From contig NZ_CP139141.1 in assembly GCF_034059295.1 (NCBI RefSeq), positions 4,075,001 through 4,139,000 on the forward strand: a stretch of DNA of 64,000 nt. The letters run 5' to 3'. This DNA is from Pseudomonas sp. HR96 (lineage in GTDB: Bacteria; Pseudomonadota; Gammaproteobacteria; Pseudomonadales; Pseudomonadaceae). Shown in pieces: positions 37,063-45,707 of this stretch. Both the position numbers and the translations under genes were made by a program. Numbering within the stretch: position 1 is the first letter of the stretch; every line of letters begins with the position of its first letter. The notes beneath the pieces were generated by a model. That model saw only the letters and a list, made by a program, of their open reading frames with translations, was not told where the DNA came from and did no database searches.

Positions 37063-38283
37063 ATGCGCCGCGTCGTTATCACTGGTCTGGGCATTGTTTC
37101 CTGCTTGGGCAATGACAAAGACACCGTTTCCGCAAACCTGCGTGCAAGCCGCCCTGGCATCCGTTTCAACCCGGAATATGCCGAAATGGGTTTGCGCAGC
37201 CATGTTTCCGGTTCCATCGACCTCAACCTCGAAGAGCTGATCGACCGCAAGGTGTTCCGCTTTGTCGGTCACGCGGCTGCCTACGCCTACCTGGCGATGC
37301 AGGACGCGATCAAGGATTCGGGCCTGACCGAAGACCAGGTGTCCAACCCGCGCACCGGCCTGGTGGCCGGCTCCGGCGGCGCCTCGACGCTGAACCAGAT
37401 GGAAGCGCTGGACATCCTGCGCGAGAAAGGCGTCAAGCGCGTTGGTCCGTACCGGGTGACCCGTACCATGAGCAGCACGGTCTCCGCCTGCCTGGCCACG
37501 CCCTTCAAGATCAAGGGCCTGAACTACTCCATCGCCTCGGCCTGCGCCACTAGTGCGCATTGCATCGGTACGGCCATGGAACAGATCCAGATGGGCAAGC
37601 AGGACATCGTCTTCGCCGGTGGCGGTGAAGAAGAGCACTGGAGCCAGTCGTTCCTGTTCGACGCCATGGGCGCGCTGTCGACCCAGTACAACGAGACCCC
37701 GGAAAAAGCCTCGCGCGCCTACGACGCCAAGCGTGACGGTTTCGTCATCGCCGGCGGTGGCGGCATGGTGGTGGTCGAGGAACTGGAACACGCCCTGGCC
37801 CGCGGCGCGAAGATCTACGCCGAAGTTGTCGGCTACGGCGCCACCTCCGACGGCTACGACATGGTCGCACCAAGCGGTGAAGGCGCCATCCGCTGCATGC
37901 AGATGGCCATGTCCACCGTCGACACGCCCATCGACTACCTGAACACCCACGGCACCTCGACCCCGGTCGGCGACGTCGCGGAAATCAAGGGCGTGCGTGA
38001 ACTGTTCGGCGACAAGGCCCCAGCCATCAGCTCGACCAAGAGCCTGTCCGGCCACTCGCTGGGCGCCGCCGGCGTGCACGAGGCGATCTACTGCATGCTG
38101 ATGATGGAAGGCAACTTCATCGCCGGCTCGGCCAACATCGACGAACTGGACCCGGCCGTGGCCGACATGCCGATCCAGACCAAAACCGTCGAGAACGTCG
38201 AGCTCAACACCGTGATGAGCAACAGCTTCGGCTTCGGTGGCACCAACGCTACGCTGGTACTCAAGCGCTGGCAGGGCAAATAG
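37063..38283 (+). CDS. fabB: Beta-ketoacyl-ACP synthase I FabB
   Basis: A 406-residue condensing enzyme that elongates unsaturated acyl-ACPs. The start [16 protein letters not shown] has TAAGGG upstream. The catalytic triad is Cys161 (SACATSAHC), His296 ([11 protein letters not shown]) and His331 ([11 protein letters not shown]), with [13 protein letters not shown] near the end. It is encoded just after fabA, the order typical for pseudomonads, and followed by a strong terminator. Together FabA and FabB set the level of unsaturated fatty acids in the membrane. Confidence 0.97.
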   Translation: MRRVVITGLGIVSCLGNDKDTVSANLRASRPGIRFNPEYAEMGLRSHVSGSIDLNLEELIDRKVFRFVGHAAAYAYLAMQDAIKDSGLTEDQVSNPRTGLVAGSGGASTLNQMEALDILREKGVKRVGPYRVTRTMSSTVSACLATPFKIKGLNYSIASACATSAHCIGTAMEQIQMGKQDIVFAGGGEEEHWSQSFLFDAMGALSTQYNETPEKASRAYDAKRDGFVIAGGGGMVVVEELEHALARGAKIYAEVVGYGATSDGYDMVAPSGEGAIRCMQMAMSTVDTPIDYLNTHGTSTPVGDVAEIKGVRELFGDKAPAISSTKSLSGHSLGAAGVHEAIYCMLMMEGNFIAGSANIDELDPAVADMPIQTKTVENVELNTVMSNSFGFGGTNATLVLKRWQGK

Positions 38284-38300
38284 GCTCCTGCTGTAGACAA

Positions 38301-38332
38301 AAAGCCCCTGACCCTTTGGCAGGGGCTTTTTT
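38301..38332 (+). terminator. Rho-independent terminator of fabAB
   Basis: AAAGCCCCTG and CAGGGGCTTTTTT form an 8-base GC-rich stem with a loop of about eight bases and a T-run, 18 bases after the fabB stop. Confidence 0.9.
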
Positions 38333-38427
38333 CATGGCGGTTCGGTTGATCGGCTAGCATATTGAACATCGGTGCAAACTCCGCACTCTACAAGCATAGG
38401 ATCCAGTGCCTCGCAAAGGAGTAGCCT

Positions 38428-38835
38428 ATGACCATAGACGTCAAGACCCAATCACCCGACAGCTTTGTCCACAGCATTCAGATCAACGACCACCAGCTGT
38501 TCACTGACCTTCCCGAGGGCCTTGGCGGACATGACGAAGCGCCCTCCCCCCACGACTACTTCGACGCCGCCCTAGGGGCCTGCAAGGCCTTGACGCTCAA
38601 GCTCTACGCCCAGCGCAAGGGTATCCCGCTGACGGGCGTGCACGTACAGGTCAACCGCGACAATGCCGCCGAGTCCACGGGGAAATACGTGTTGAACGTC
38701 ACGCTGCGCCTGGAAGGCGACCTGACCCATGTGCAGCGCAAGGAGCTGGATCGGATTGCCGATCACTGCCCGGTGCACAAGCTGATGACGACGGCCGAAG
38801 TCAGTATCGAAACCACCCTGGTCGATGGTCAGTAG
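38428..38835 (+). CDS. OsmC-like peroxiredoxin-fold protein
   Basis: A 135-residue protein with AAAGGAG before the ATG. The first conserved Cys lies in DAALGACKALTLKLYAQRKG and the second in IADHCPVHKLMTT, the two redox-active cysteines of OsmC/YhfA proteins. GGHDEAPSPHDYF precedes the first Cys. OsmC family members reduce organic hydroperoxides in the cytoplasm. This one resembles the YhfA-like subgroup rather than Ohr, but subgroup and role are inference. It is alone between the fabAB terminator and a repeat. Confidence 0.88.
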   Translation: MTIDVKTQSPDSFVHSIQINDHQLFTDLPEGLGGHDEAPSPHDYFDAALGACKALTLKLYAQRKGIPLTGVHVQVNRDNAAESTGKYVLNVTLRLEGDLTHVQRKELDRIADHCPVHKLMTTAEVSIETTLVDGQ

Positions 38836-38931
38836 GACCGAGCTTGCTCGGGAAGCGGTGCGAGCCCGTTCCCGAGAGAGCTCGGTCCTACAGGAACCGG
38901 TGTGGCGTCATTCCGAGCTCGGTCCTACAGG
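38833..38931. repeat. Inverted and direct repeat after the OsmC-like gene
   Basis: TAGGACCGAGC (38833-38843) and GCTCGGTCCTA (38880-38890) are perfect inverse arms, with a second inner pair (CTCGGGAA / TTCCCGAG). A further copy of GAGCTCGGTCCTACAGG at 38915-38931 repeats the right arm in direct orientation. This is a REP-type intergenic repeat, which may also end transcription of the two convergent genes. Confidence 0.7.
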
Positions 38932-38933
38932 CT

Positions 38934-39659
38934 TCAAGCCTTGAACACTTCTTCCAGCAAGTTGTACATGGTCTTGAACGCGCGGTCGGAGACCTTCTGG
39001 TCGAACATCTGCACGCCCGGGTTGTTGGCTTCGGGATCGGTGAACGAGTGATAGGCGCCGCCGTAGGAGATCAGCGTCCAGTCGACCTTGGCCTCGTTCA
39101 TTTCCTGAGTGAAGGCCGGCAGTTGCTCCTTGGGCACCAATGGGTCGGCATCGCCGTGCATCACCAGCACCGCGCCATCGATTTTGGTCGCCGCCGGGTT
39201 GGGCGTGTCCAGAGTGCCGTGGAAGGACACGGCAGCTTTGAGCGGCTCGCCGGTACGTGCAAGCTCCAGGGCGCAGCAGCCGCCGAAGCAGAAGCCGAAA
39301 GCAGCGAGCTTGGCCGAATCCACAGCCGCCACGGTTTGCGACTTGAGCTGTTCCAGGCCGGCCTTCATGCGCTTGAGCAGCAAGGCACGATCATTCTTGA
39401 GCGGCATCATCGCCGCGCCCGCCTGGTCACCGTTGGTGGGACGTACAGCCTGTCCGTACAGGTCCACCAGCAATACCACGTAACCCTGAGCCGCCACCGC
39501 GTGAGCGATACGCTCGGCGCCTTCGCTGACCCCCATCCAGTTCGGCGCCATGATAAGGCCCGGACGTGCCGAGACGATGTCGGCGTCATACACCAGGCGG
39601 CTCTCGAACGCCTGGCCGTCGATCTGGTAGCCCAACGATTGCACTTGTGGATTGCTCAT
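38934..39659 (-). CDS. Dienelactone hydrolase family protein
   Basis: A 241-residue alpha/beta hydrolase with a Cys nucleophile: AAFGFCFGGCCALEL holds the GxCxGG motif. The acid is probably Asp in VMHGDADPLVP and the His lies in GGAYHSFTDPEANN. These match dienelactone hydrolase, which opens lactone rings in aromatic degradation, although members like this outside aromatic clusters act on unknown esters. No aromatic pathway gene is nearby. It lies downstream of htpG on the same strand, separated by a terminator. Confidence 0.85.
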   Translation of the reverse strand: MSNPQVQSLGYQIDGQAFESRLVYDADIVSARPGLIMAPNWMGVSEGAERIAHAVAAQGYVVLLVDLYGQAVRPTNGDQAGAAMMPLKNDRALLLKRMKAGLEQLKSQTVAAVDSAKLAAFGFCFGGCCALELARTGEPLKAAVSFHGTLDTPNPAATKIDGAVLVMHGDADPLVPKEQLPAFTQEMNEAKVDWTLISYGGAYHSFTDPEANNPGVQMFDQKVSDRAFKTMYNLLEEVFKA

Positions 39660-39697
39660 GGATTTTTCCCCAATTAAAAAGACATCGACGAGAAATG

Positions 39698-39723
39698 CAA
39701 AAAGCCCGCCGAAGCGGGCCTTT
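39698..39723 (-). terminator. Rho-independent terminator of htpG
   Basis: On the minus strand GCCCGC and GCGGGC pair across four bases (39704-39720) and are followed by five T, just after the htpG stop. Confidence 0.85.
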
Positions 39724-39734
39724 CGTTCAACTGC

Positions 39735-41639
39735 TTAAACGGACAACTCAACCAGCAACTTGTTCAGGCGCCGCACATAGGCGGCGGGATCCTTGAGGCT
39801 GTCACCGGCAGCCAGCGCCGCCTGGTCGAAGAGGATGTGCGAGAAGTCGGCGAAACGGTCTTCACTCTGCTCGTGATCCAGCTTCTCGATCAGCGGGTGG
39901 CTGGGGTTGAATTCGAAGATCGGCTTGGAGTCCGGCACCTTCTGCCCGCTGGCTTCGAGGATCTGGCGCATTTGCAAGCCCAGATCCTGTTCGCCGATGG
40001 CCAGGATCGCCGGCGAGTCGGTCAGGCGATGGGACACGCGCACTTCGCTGACACTGTCACCCAGCGCGGCTTTCAGACGCTCGACCAGGCCTTCTTTGTC
40101 CTTTGCCACCTCTTCCTGGGCTTTCTTGTCCTCTTCAGAGTCCAGCTTGCCCAGATCGAGGTCGCCACGGGCCACGTCGACGAAGCCTTTGCTGTCGAAG
40201 TCGGTCAGGTAGCTCATCAGCCACTCGTCGATGCGGTCGGTCAGCAGCAGCACTTCGATGCCTTTCTTGCGGAAGACTTCCAGGTGCGGGCTGTTCTTGA
40301 CCTGCGCGTAAGACTCGCCGGTGAGGTAGTAGATCTTGTCCTGGCCTTCCTTCACCCGGCCCAGATAATCGGCCAGGCTGACACTCTGCTCGCCGCTGTC
40401 GTCGCTGGTGGACGCGAAGCGCAGCAGGCCGGCAATCTTTTCCTTGTTGGCGAAGTCTTCGGCCGGGCCTTCCTTGAGGACCTGGCCAAAGTTCTTCCAG
40501 AAACCCTTGTACTGCTCGGGCTCGTTCTTCGCCAGTTTCTCCAGCATGTCCAGCACGCGCTTGGTCAGCGCCGACTTCATCGAGTCGATGATCGGGTCTT
40601 TCTGCAGGATTTCCCGCGACACGTTCAGCGACAGGTCATTGGAGTCGACCACGCCCTTGATGAAGCGCAGATACAGCGGCAGGAACGACTCGGCCTGGTC
40701 CATGACGAACACGCGCTGCACGTACAGCTTCAGGCCGCGTGGCGCTTCACGCTGGTACAGATCGAATGGCGCGCGGGCCGGCACATACAGAAGCGAGCTG
40801 TATTCCAGCTTGCCTTCGACCTTGTTGTGGCTCCAGCTCAGCGGGTTCTCGTAGTCGTGACCGATGTGCTTGTAGAACTCCTGGTATTCCTCGTCCTTGA
40901 TCTCGGTACGCGGACGGGTCCACAGGGCGCTGGCGCGGTTGACGGTTTCCCATTCCACCGCAGGCTCGGCTTCGCCTTCGGCAGCTTCGGCCTGCTTGGG
41001 CAGCTCGATCGGCAGGGCAATGTGGTCGGAGTACTTCTTGATGATGTTGCGCAGGCGGTAACCGTCGGCGAACTCGTCTTCACCGGATTTCAGGTGCAAG
41101 ACGATACGAGTGCCGCGCTCGGCCTTCTCGACGTTGGCGACTTCGAACTCGCCTTCGCCTTTCGAGGCCCAGTGCACACCTTCGCTGGCGGCGGTGCCGG
41201 CACGACGGCTGAACACTTCGACCTGGTCGGCGACGATGAACGCCGAGTAGAAGCCGACGCCGAACTGGCCGATCAGGTGCGAGTCTTTCTTCTGGTCGCC
41301 GCTGAGGTTCTTCATGAAGTCGGCGGTGCCGGACTTGGCGATGGTGCCCAGATGCGTGATGACTTCCTCACGGTTCATGCCGATGCCGTTGTCTTCGAGG
41401 GTGACGGTTTTCGCGTCCTTGTCGAAGCTCACACGGATTTTCAGCTCAGCGCCGCCTTCCAGCAACTCGGGCTTGGACAGCGCTTCGAAACGCAGCTTAT
41501 CCACGGCGTCCGAGGCGTTGGAGATCAATTCGCGAAGGAAGATTTCCTTGTTCGAATACAGCGAATGGATCATGAGGTGCAGCAGTTGCTTTACCTCGGT
41601 CTGGAAGCCCAGGGTTTCCTTTTGAGTTTCCACACTCAT
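39735..41639 (-). CDS. htpG: Molecular chaperone HtpG (Hsp90)
   Basis: A 634-residue chaperone starting [21 protein letters not shown] start two codons earlier (41645) is also possible; the longer reading to 41834 would include the promoter and is rejected. ATP-binding motifs are [30 protein letters not shown] and [11 protein letters not shown]. The middle and dimerisation domains follow, ending KLLVELSV. HtpG folds client proteins under heat stress. It is transcribed from a strong RpoH-type promoter about 65 bases upstream and is ended by its own terminator. Confidence 0.96.
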   Translation of the reverse strand: MSVETQKETLGFQTEVKQLLHLMIHSLYSNKEIFLRELISNASDAVDKLRFEALSKPELLEGGAELKIRVSFDKDAKTVTLEDNGIGMNREEVITHLGTIAKSGTADFMKNLSGDQKKDSHLIGQFGVGFYSAFIVADQVEVFSRRAGTAASEGVHWASKGEGEFEVANVEKAERGTRIVLHLKSGEDEFADGYRLRNIIKKYSDHIALPIELPKQAEAAEGEAEPAVEWETVNRASALWTRPRTEIKDEEYQEFYKHIGHDYENPLSWSHNKVEGKLEYSSLLYVPARAPFDLYQREAPRGLKLYVQRVFVMDQAESFLPLYLRFIKGVVDSNDLSLNVSREILQKDPIIDSMKSALTKRVLDMLEKLAKNEPEQYKGFWKNFGQVLKEGPAEDFANKEKIAGLLRFASTSDDSGEQSVSLADYLGRVKEGQDKIYYLTGESYAQVKNSPHLEVFRKKGIEVLLLTDRIDEWLMSYLTDFDSKGFVDVARGDLDLGKLDSEEDKKAQEEVAKDKEGLVERLKAALGDSVSEVRVSHRLTDSPAILAIGEQDLGLQMRQILEASGQKVPDSKPIFEFNPSHPLIEKLDHEQSEDRFADFSHILFDQAALAAGDSLKDPAAYVRRLNKLLVELSV

Positions 41640-41705
41640 GGTCATCACACTCCAATCAGATGGCAGAAGCCGCTCAAGCCAAGCCTTCGCGGTGGGATGT
41701 CCAAC

Positions 41706-41733
41706 AGATGGGGTCACGGCAAGGGATTTCAAG
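41706..41733 (-). promoter_or_regulatory. Sigma32 (RpoH) heat-shock promoter of htpG
   Basis: On the minus strand CTTGAAA (41727-41733) and CCCCATCT (41706-41713) are separated by 13 bases. This matches the RpoH consensus CTTGAAA-N11..16-CCCCATNT at every defined position. It would start transcription about 60 bases before the htpG ATG. Confidence 0.9.
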
Positions 41734-41895
41734 GCCGGCCATTTTCCGCGCTGCAAAAAAAGGCCCGCCGGCCGCCGCCCGGCCCTGTTGAAAAATTGCT
41801 TACGGATCCGCGACTTGTGTATTGATAAAGGCATTGAACTTCATTCGGCAGAGGCTGCCCAAAGTGCCGTAATGAATTCATAAGGAGAAACACCC

Positions 41896-42195
41896 ATGCG
41901 CACTACTATTGCTACTGCCCTGATGCTGACCGCTGCCCTGGGCCTCGCCGCCTGCGACAAGAAATCCGAAGACAAGCAGCAGGACGCCCAGTCCCACGCC
42001 GAGCAAGCCCAGAAGAAAATGGACCAGGCGCAGGACAAGGTGAACGACGCTGCCAAGGAAAATGCCAAGGCCCAGGACGACGCCAACCAGGCCGCCGACG
42101 CACGCGCCAAGGAAGGTACTTCGGCCGCCACCCCAGGCTCGACCATGACCGCTCCGGCTCCAGCGCCAGAGACCCAGGCGCCAGTCAAGAACTAA
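41896..42195 (+). CDS. Small helical lipoprotein (99 residues), hypothetical
   Basis: A short protein with AAGGAG before the ATG. MRTTIATALMLTAALGLAAC is a type II signal peptide with lipobox LAAC, so Cys20 would be lipidated. Residues 21-72 are a charged amphipathic helix rich in Lys, Gln, Asp and Ala (AEQAQKKMDQAQDKVNDAAK), probably a coiled coil. The tail is Pro/Ala/Thr-rich (APAPAPETQAP). The composition suggests an outer-membrane-anchored structural or stress protein. The function is unknown. It ends at a perfect bidirectional terminator. Confidence 0.85.
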   Translation: MRTTIATALMLTAALGLAACDKKSEDKQQDAQSHAEQAQKKMDQAQDKVNDAAKENAKAQDDANQAADARAKEGTSAATPGSTMTAPAPAPETQAPVKN

Positions 42196-42201
42196 GGTTC
42201 T

Positions 42202-42250
42202 TCCAGGCATAAAAAAACCCGGCCATGAGCCGGGTTTTTTTATGCCTGGA
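42202..42250. terminator. Perfect bidirectional terminator
   Basis: A 22-base perfect palindrome arm on each side of a five-base loop: TCCAGGCATAAAAAAACCCG... pairs with ...CGGGTTTTTTTATGCCTGGA. Each strand has an A-run before a GC stem and a T-run after it, so it works in both directions, for the lipoprotein gene and for brnQ read-through. Confidence 0.9.
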
Positions 42251-42320
42251 GATGTTCTGGAACGGCCTGGGGAGGGCGCACCCTGTCCACCTCGCCGCGC
42301 TGTTTCTCCGAAAACTGGAT

Positions 42321-42457
42321 CGTGTAGGAGCCGGCGCAGCTGGCGAGGCCATCACCTCGGTGCTCGGGGTGGATCACCTGCGGGTATCGCGACCCATGGC
42401 CAATCAAACCTGGCGTCGGGTGTTGCTTCGCTCGCCAGCTGCGCCGGCTCCTACACG
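42321..42457. repeat. Perfect 27-base inverted repeat pair (REPIN)
   Basis: Arms at 42321-42347 and 42431-42457 are exact reverse complements over 27 bases (left begins CGTGTAGGAGCCGGCGCAGC, right ends GCGCCGGCTCCTACACG). The loop is 83 bases. TAGGAGCCGGCGC is a common Pseudomonas REP core, and GCGCCGGCTCCTAC-like pieces also occur in the kdpC-kdpD repeat. It lies just beyond the 3' end of brnQ. Confidence 0.85.
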
Positions 42458-42491
42458 ACCGGTGGCAGGCACAGCCCCCCACGAACCTGAA

Positions 42492-43805
42492 TCAGGCGGT
42501 CGCCGCGGCCGGTTTACCCAGCAGGCGATCCATCACCACCGCAATCACCAGCATCACCACGCTTGGCACCAGCCACGCCAGGCCCTGCTCGCTCAGCGGC
42601 AGATGCGCCAGGGAGGTCGGCAGCCACTCACCCAGCCCTGCCCCCTTTAACGCATCGACCATGCCGAACAGCAGCGACACCAGCATCACCGGGGCGACGA
42701 TGCGCGGCTGCGAGTGCCATAGCGACGCGCAGAAGCTCAACGCCACCAGCGCGATGCACGGCGGATAGATGGCCGTCAGCACCGGAATGGAGAAAGCGAT
42801 CAGTTTGGTCAGGCCAAGGTTTGACACCAGCAGCGAAAACGCCGCCAAGAGCATCACCAGCGTCTTGTACGACAGCGGCATGACACGGCTGAAGTATTCG
42901 GCGCAGGCGCAGGTCAGGCCGACGGCGGTCACCAGGCAGGCCAGCGAGATCAGCACCGCGAGAAAGCCGCTGCCCCAGCCGCCGAAAGTGTGCTGAACGT
43001 AGATGCGCAGCACCATCGCACCATTGCTGGCCCCGGCGGCCACGGCATGGCTACCGGCACCGAGGCGGAACAGGCTGACATAGACCAGCGCCAGGCCGAC
43101 GCCGGCGATCAGGCCGGCGATCACCGCGTAGCGGGTGATCAGCACCGGCGACTCGATGCCGCGCGAGCGGATGGCATTGACGATGACGATGCCGAACACC
43201 AGCGCGCCCAGGGTATCCATGGTCAGGTAACCATTGATGAAGCCCTGGGAGAACGGCGCCGCAACGTATTCCGGCGTGGCGGTGCCGATCTCGCCTGCCG
43301 GCAGCATGAAGGCGGCAGCACCCAGCGCGGCCAGCGCAATGATCTTCAGCGGAGCGAGAAAGCGCCCTACCGTATCGAGCAGCTTGCCCGGGTACAACGA
43401 AACGAAGAATACCAACAGGAAGTACAGCGCGCTGTACAGAAACAAGGCCAGTGGCGTGTCACCGATCAGGGGTGCCAGGCCGACTTCGAAAGACACCGTG
43501 GCGGTGCGCGGCGTGGCGAACAACGGGCCGACAGCGAGGTAGCAGACCGCCGCCAGCAAGCCACCGGCGAACTTGCCGATCGGACTGCTCAGCGCGTCCA
43601 TGGCGCCGCCGACGCGCGCCAGGGCGACCACGGTGATGACCGGCAGGCCGACCGCCGTGATCAGGAAGCCCAAGGCCGCCATCCACACATGGGGACCGGC
43701 TTGCAGGCCAACGATCGGCGGAAAAATGATATTGCCCGCGCCCACGAACAGGGCAAAGGTCATGAAGCCCAGCGCCAGGATGTCCTGGCCTTTCAACACT
43801 TTCAT
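42492..43805 (-). CDS. brnQ: Branched-chain amino acid:cation symporter BrnQ
   Basis: A 437-residue protein starting [20 protein letters not shown]. An in-frame start at 43823 is possible but less likely. About 12 TM segments are visible, with family motifs [37 protein letters not shown] and a central [16 protein letters not shown]. BrnQ imports leucine, isoleucine and valine with Na+ or H+. It is monocistronic. The 299 bases upstream (43806-44104) contain no gene; their far end holds a REP arm. Confidence 0.93.
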   Translation of the reverse strand: MKVLKGQDILALGFMTFALFVGAGNIIFPPIVGLQAGPHVWMAALGFLITAVGLPVITVVALARVGGAMDALSSPIGKFAGGLLAAVCYLAVGPLFATPRTATVSFEVGLAPLIGDTPLALFLYSALYFLLVFFVSLYPGKLLDTVGRFLAPLKIIALAALGAAAFMLPAGEIGTATPEYVAAPFSQGFINGYLTMDTLGALVFGIVIVNAIRSRGIESPVLITRYAVIAGLIAGVGLALVYVSLFRLGAGSHAVAAGASNGAMVLRIYVQHTFGGWGSGFLAVLISLACLVTAVGLTCACAEYFSRVMPLSYKTLVMLLAAFSLLVSNLGLTKLIAFSIPVLTAIYPPCIALVALSFCASLWHSQPRIVAPVMLVSLLFGMVDALKGAGLGEWLPTSLAHLPLSEQGLAWLVPSVVMLVIAVVMDRLLGKPAAATA

Positions 43806-44059
43806 CGCAAGGAAACCACACAATCAGAACGGAATTGGAAGGGATTCCCCAAGGGTGTGGGAAATGTGACCGGCCGGTGTAGGGCTGGCCCTTGCAGCAT
43901 GCCGAGCCTTTGTAAGGCCGAGGCAGGAAATGCGGGCGCTAGGGTAGCGAAAATGCGGGCAAAACGCACCTTTTCGGGGCTGTGAACCGATAAAGCGCAC
44001 AGTTTTCAAGCGCATGCCTTGAAGTCCAATATGGCCGGCACCGGCCGCCCGCGCAGCCT

Positions 44060-44084
44060 ATCGCGGGCTTCGCGCGTTCCTACG
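44060..44084. repeat. REP arm left of the insertion sequence
   Basis: This arm (ATCGCGGGCTTCGCGCG...) is the reverse complement, with two mismatches in 25 bases, of the right-hand arm at 45575-45599. The two arms are now separated by the insertion sequence. Without it the loop would be only 20 bases. Confidence 0.8.
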
Positions 44085-44156
44085 CCGGTCGCTAGGTACA
44101 TAACTGAACTGCGCCCCTGAGATTGGACATCAAATCCAACCTTAGGGGCTTCTTGC

Positions 44157-44702
44157 ATGATCAAGTACACCCAGCAGTTCAAGCTGACCGCCATTCAGGC
44201 CTTTTTGGAGCGGGGCTACGGCTTCCGGCACATTGCCGGAAGGTATCAGATAGATCCCTCATTGCTCTGCCGCTGGGTGCAGGCCTACCGCATCCACGGA
44301 GCTGCCAGCCTGCAAAAGCGCCTCAAACACTTCACTCCCAAGTTCAAGCTCACTGTTCTCGAACGCATGTGGCGCGAGAAACTTTCCCTGCGCCAGACGG
44401 CGGCCATTTTCAACCTCGGCAACTCCACCCAGATAGCGGCATGGCAGTCTCAGTATTACAGTGGCGCCACCAATGCCCTGGCGGCAGTTAAGAAAGGATC
44501 GCGCCCCGTCATGCCCAAACCACTCAAGCCCACAGCCAATTGCGCTGAAACCAAAGCAGTCAACGATGAGGATCTCTCCCATGCCGAGTTGCTGGACAAG
44601 CTTCGATGGGTTCAGGCGGAGAACGCCGTCCTAAAAAAGCTCAAAGCCTTAAGAGAGGAGAAGGCGAGGCTGAAGAAAGTCGAGAAGAGAAAGCCCGGAT
44701 AG
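44157..44702 (+). CDS. IS150-like transposase OrfA
   Basis: A 181-residue protein with two helix-turn-helix segments (AIQAFLERGYGFRHIAGRYQ, and LTVLERMWREKLSLRQTAAIF with AAWQSQYY) and a leucine-zipper-like coiled coil at the end (LDKLRWVQAENAVLKKLKAL). This is the DNA-binding subunit of IS150-group elements, which on its own represses or aids transposition. The gene overlaps orfB and shares its 3' part. A slippery A-AAA-AAG at 44633-44639 lies in the leucine-zipper codons, so the full-length OrfAB transposase is made by -1 frameshift there. Confidence 0.92.
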   Translation: MIKYTQQFKLTAIQAFLERGYGFRHIAGRYQIDPSLLCRWVQAYRIHGAASLQKRLKHFTPKFKLTVLERMWREKLSLRQTAAIFNLGNSTQIAAWQSQYYSGATNALAAVKKGSRPVMPKPLKPTANCAETKAVNDEDLSHAELLDKLRWVQAENAVLKKLKALREEKARLKKVEKRKPG

Positions 44703-45538
44703 TTTCTGCGCTGCGTCAGGAGATCCCGCTGGATCGTCTGCTTCAGATAACGGGACTGCCTCGCAGTACCTACTACCACCAGCTCAAGTTGCTTGCGGCC
44801 GGGGACAAGTATGCGCCGCAGAAAGCCCGGATTCAGGCCATCCAGGCCAGGCACAAGGGTCGCCTGGGCTATCGTAGGATGAGCTTGGCCCTGCGTAGCG
44901 ACGGCCAGGTCGTCAACGACAAGGTCGTGCGCAAGCTGATGGCGCAGTTGGGCCTCAAATGCACGGTACGCCAGAAAAAGTACAAGTCTTATCGCGGTCA
45001 GCCCGGACGTATTGCGGACAACAAGATTGAACGCAATTTCACCGCCGAGCGGCCGAATGAAAAATGGGTCACCGACGTCACTGAATTCAAAGTGGCGGGG
45101 GAAAAGCTGTACCTGTCCCCGGTGCTGGATTTGTACAACGGCGAAATCGTGGCCTACCAGGTCGACACCTCGCCGCATTACGAATTGGTCGGCAAGATGC
45201 TGGAACAGGCGCTGCTTGGGCTGCCGCAAGGCGCCAAACCCATGGTGCACTCGGACCAAGGCTGGCAATACCAATACCATCGCTATCGAGATCGACTGGA
45301 AGAAATGGGGCTGGAGCAAAGCATGTCTCGCAAGGGAAACTGCCTGGACAACGCCAGAATGGAGAGCTTCTTCGGCACGTTGAAATCAGAAATGTTCTAC
45401 CGTGAGCGGTTCACGAGCACTGCCGACCTGCGTGCCGCAATCGACGAGTACATCCACTATTACAATCATGATCGAATGAAAATGACGCTTGGCGGACTGA
45501 GCCCTGTGGCGTACAGGGCCCAGGCTGCTATAGCCTAG
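44606..45538 (+). CDS. IS3-family transposase OrfB (catalytic part)
   Basis: About 310 residues in the -1 frame relative to orfA. The coding part used in the fusion begins at the frameshift site at 44639; the first in-frame ATG at 44606 is inside orfA and need not be used. HTH_21 region (YAPQKARIQAIQARHKGRLGYRRMS) is followed by an integrase core with the DDE triad: Asp in KWVTDVTEF, Asp in MVHSDQGWQYQ and Glu in NARMESFFGTLKSE. The end YNHDRMKMTLGGLSPV is typical of the family. It cuts and joins the ends of the element. Confidence 0.92.
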   Translation: MGSGGERRPKKAQSLKRGEGEAEESREEKARIVSALRQEIPLDRLLQITGLPRSTYYHQLKLLAAGDKYAPQKARIQAIQARHKGRLGYRRMSLALRSDGQVVNDKVVRKLMAQLGLKCTVRQKKYKSYRGQPGRIADNKIERNFTAERPNEKWVTDVTEFKVAGEKLYLSPVLDLYNGEIVAYQVDTSPHYELVGKMLEQALLGLPQGAKPMVHSDQGWQYQYHRYRDRLEEMGLEQSMSRKGNCLDNARMESFFGTLKSEMFYRERFTSTADLRAAIDEYIHYYNHDRMKMTLGGLSPVAYRAQAAIA

Positions 45539-45574
45539 CCGGAGACTGTCCAATCAAAGGGGCGCACCCCAAAC

Positions 45575-45599
45575 CGTAGGAGCGCGCGCAGCCCGCGAT
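45575..45599. repeat. REP arm right of the insertion sequence
   Basis: This arm (CGTAGGAGCGCGCGCAGCCC...) is the partner of the arm at 44060-44084. It begins directly after the AAC duplication, so the IS inserted at the very edge of the hairpin stem. Confidence 0.8.
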
Positions 45600-45650
45600 G
45601 GGGCCCCAAAGGCAGCCGCCGACGACCACCCGTCAACTTGGAAGCTAACG

Positions 45651-45682
45651 CAAAAAACGAAGGCCGCCCCAAGGCAGCCTTT
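45651..45682 (-). terminator. Terminator of the sdh-suc block after sucD
   Basis: On the minus strand AAGGCTGCC and GGCGGCCTT pair with one mismatch, followed by CGTTTTTT. It lies about 25 bases after the sucD stop. Confidence 0.75.
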
Positions 45683-45707
45683 GTTTTCAACCGAGCAGCA
45701 AAAAGGC

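Larger units (their letters stand above)
44105..45571 (+). mobile_element. IS3-family insertion sequence, IS150-like (1467 bp), apparently intact
   Basis: The element begins TG and ends CA, as IS3 members do. Terminal inverted repeats of about 25 bases (44105-44129 and 45547-45571) match at 20 of 25 positions, with the shared core TGCGCCCCT and GATTGGACA. It is flanked by a 3-base target duplication AAC (44102-44104 and 45572-45574), which is the usual size for the IS150 group. Inside are two overlapping reading frames joined by a -1 frameshift signal. All catalytic residues are present, so it looks functional. It sits in the loop of a REP inverted repeat. Confidence 0.9.

Noticed and set aside
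41818..41823. Promoter TTGCTT-N16-TGTATT before the small lipoprotein gene at 41896
   Set aside because: Both boxes deviate from consensus; a promoter must exist here, but I cannot place it with confidence.
39837..41825. 662-codon plus-strand frame opposite htpG
   Set aside because: No family features; htpG on the minus strand is complete.
44105..45571. Prophage or larger genomic island around the transposase
   Set aside because: Both ends of the IS and its target duplication are visible, and the flanks are ordinary chromosomal genes (brnQ and sucD).
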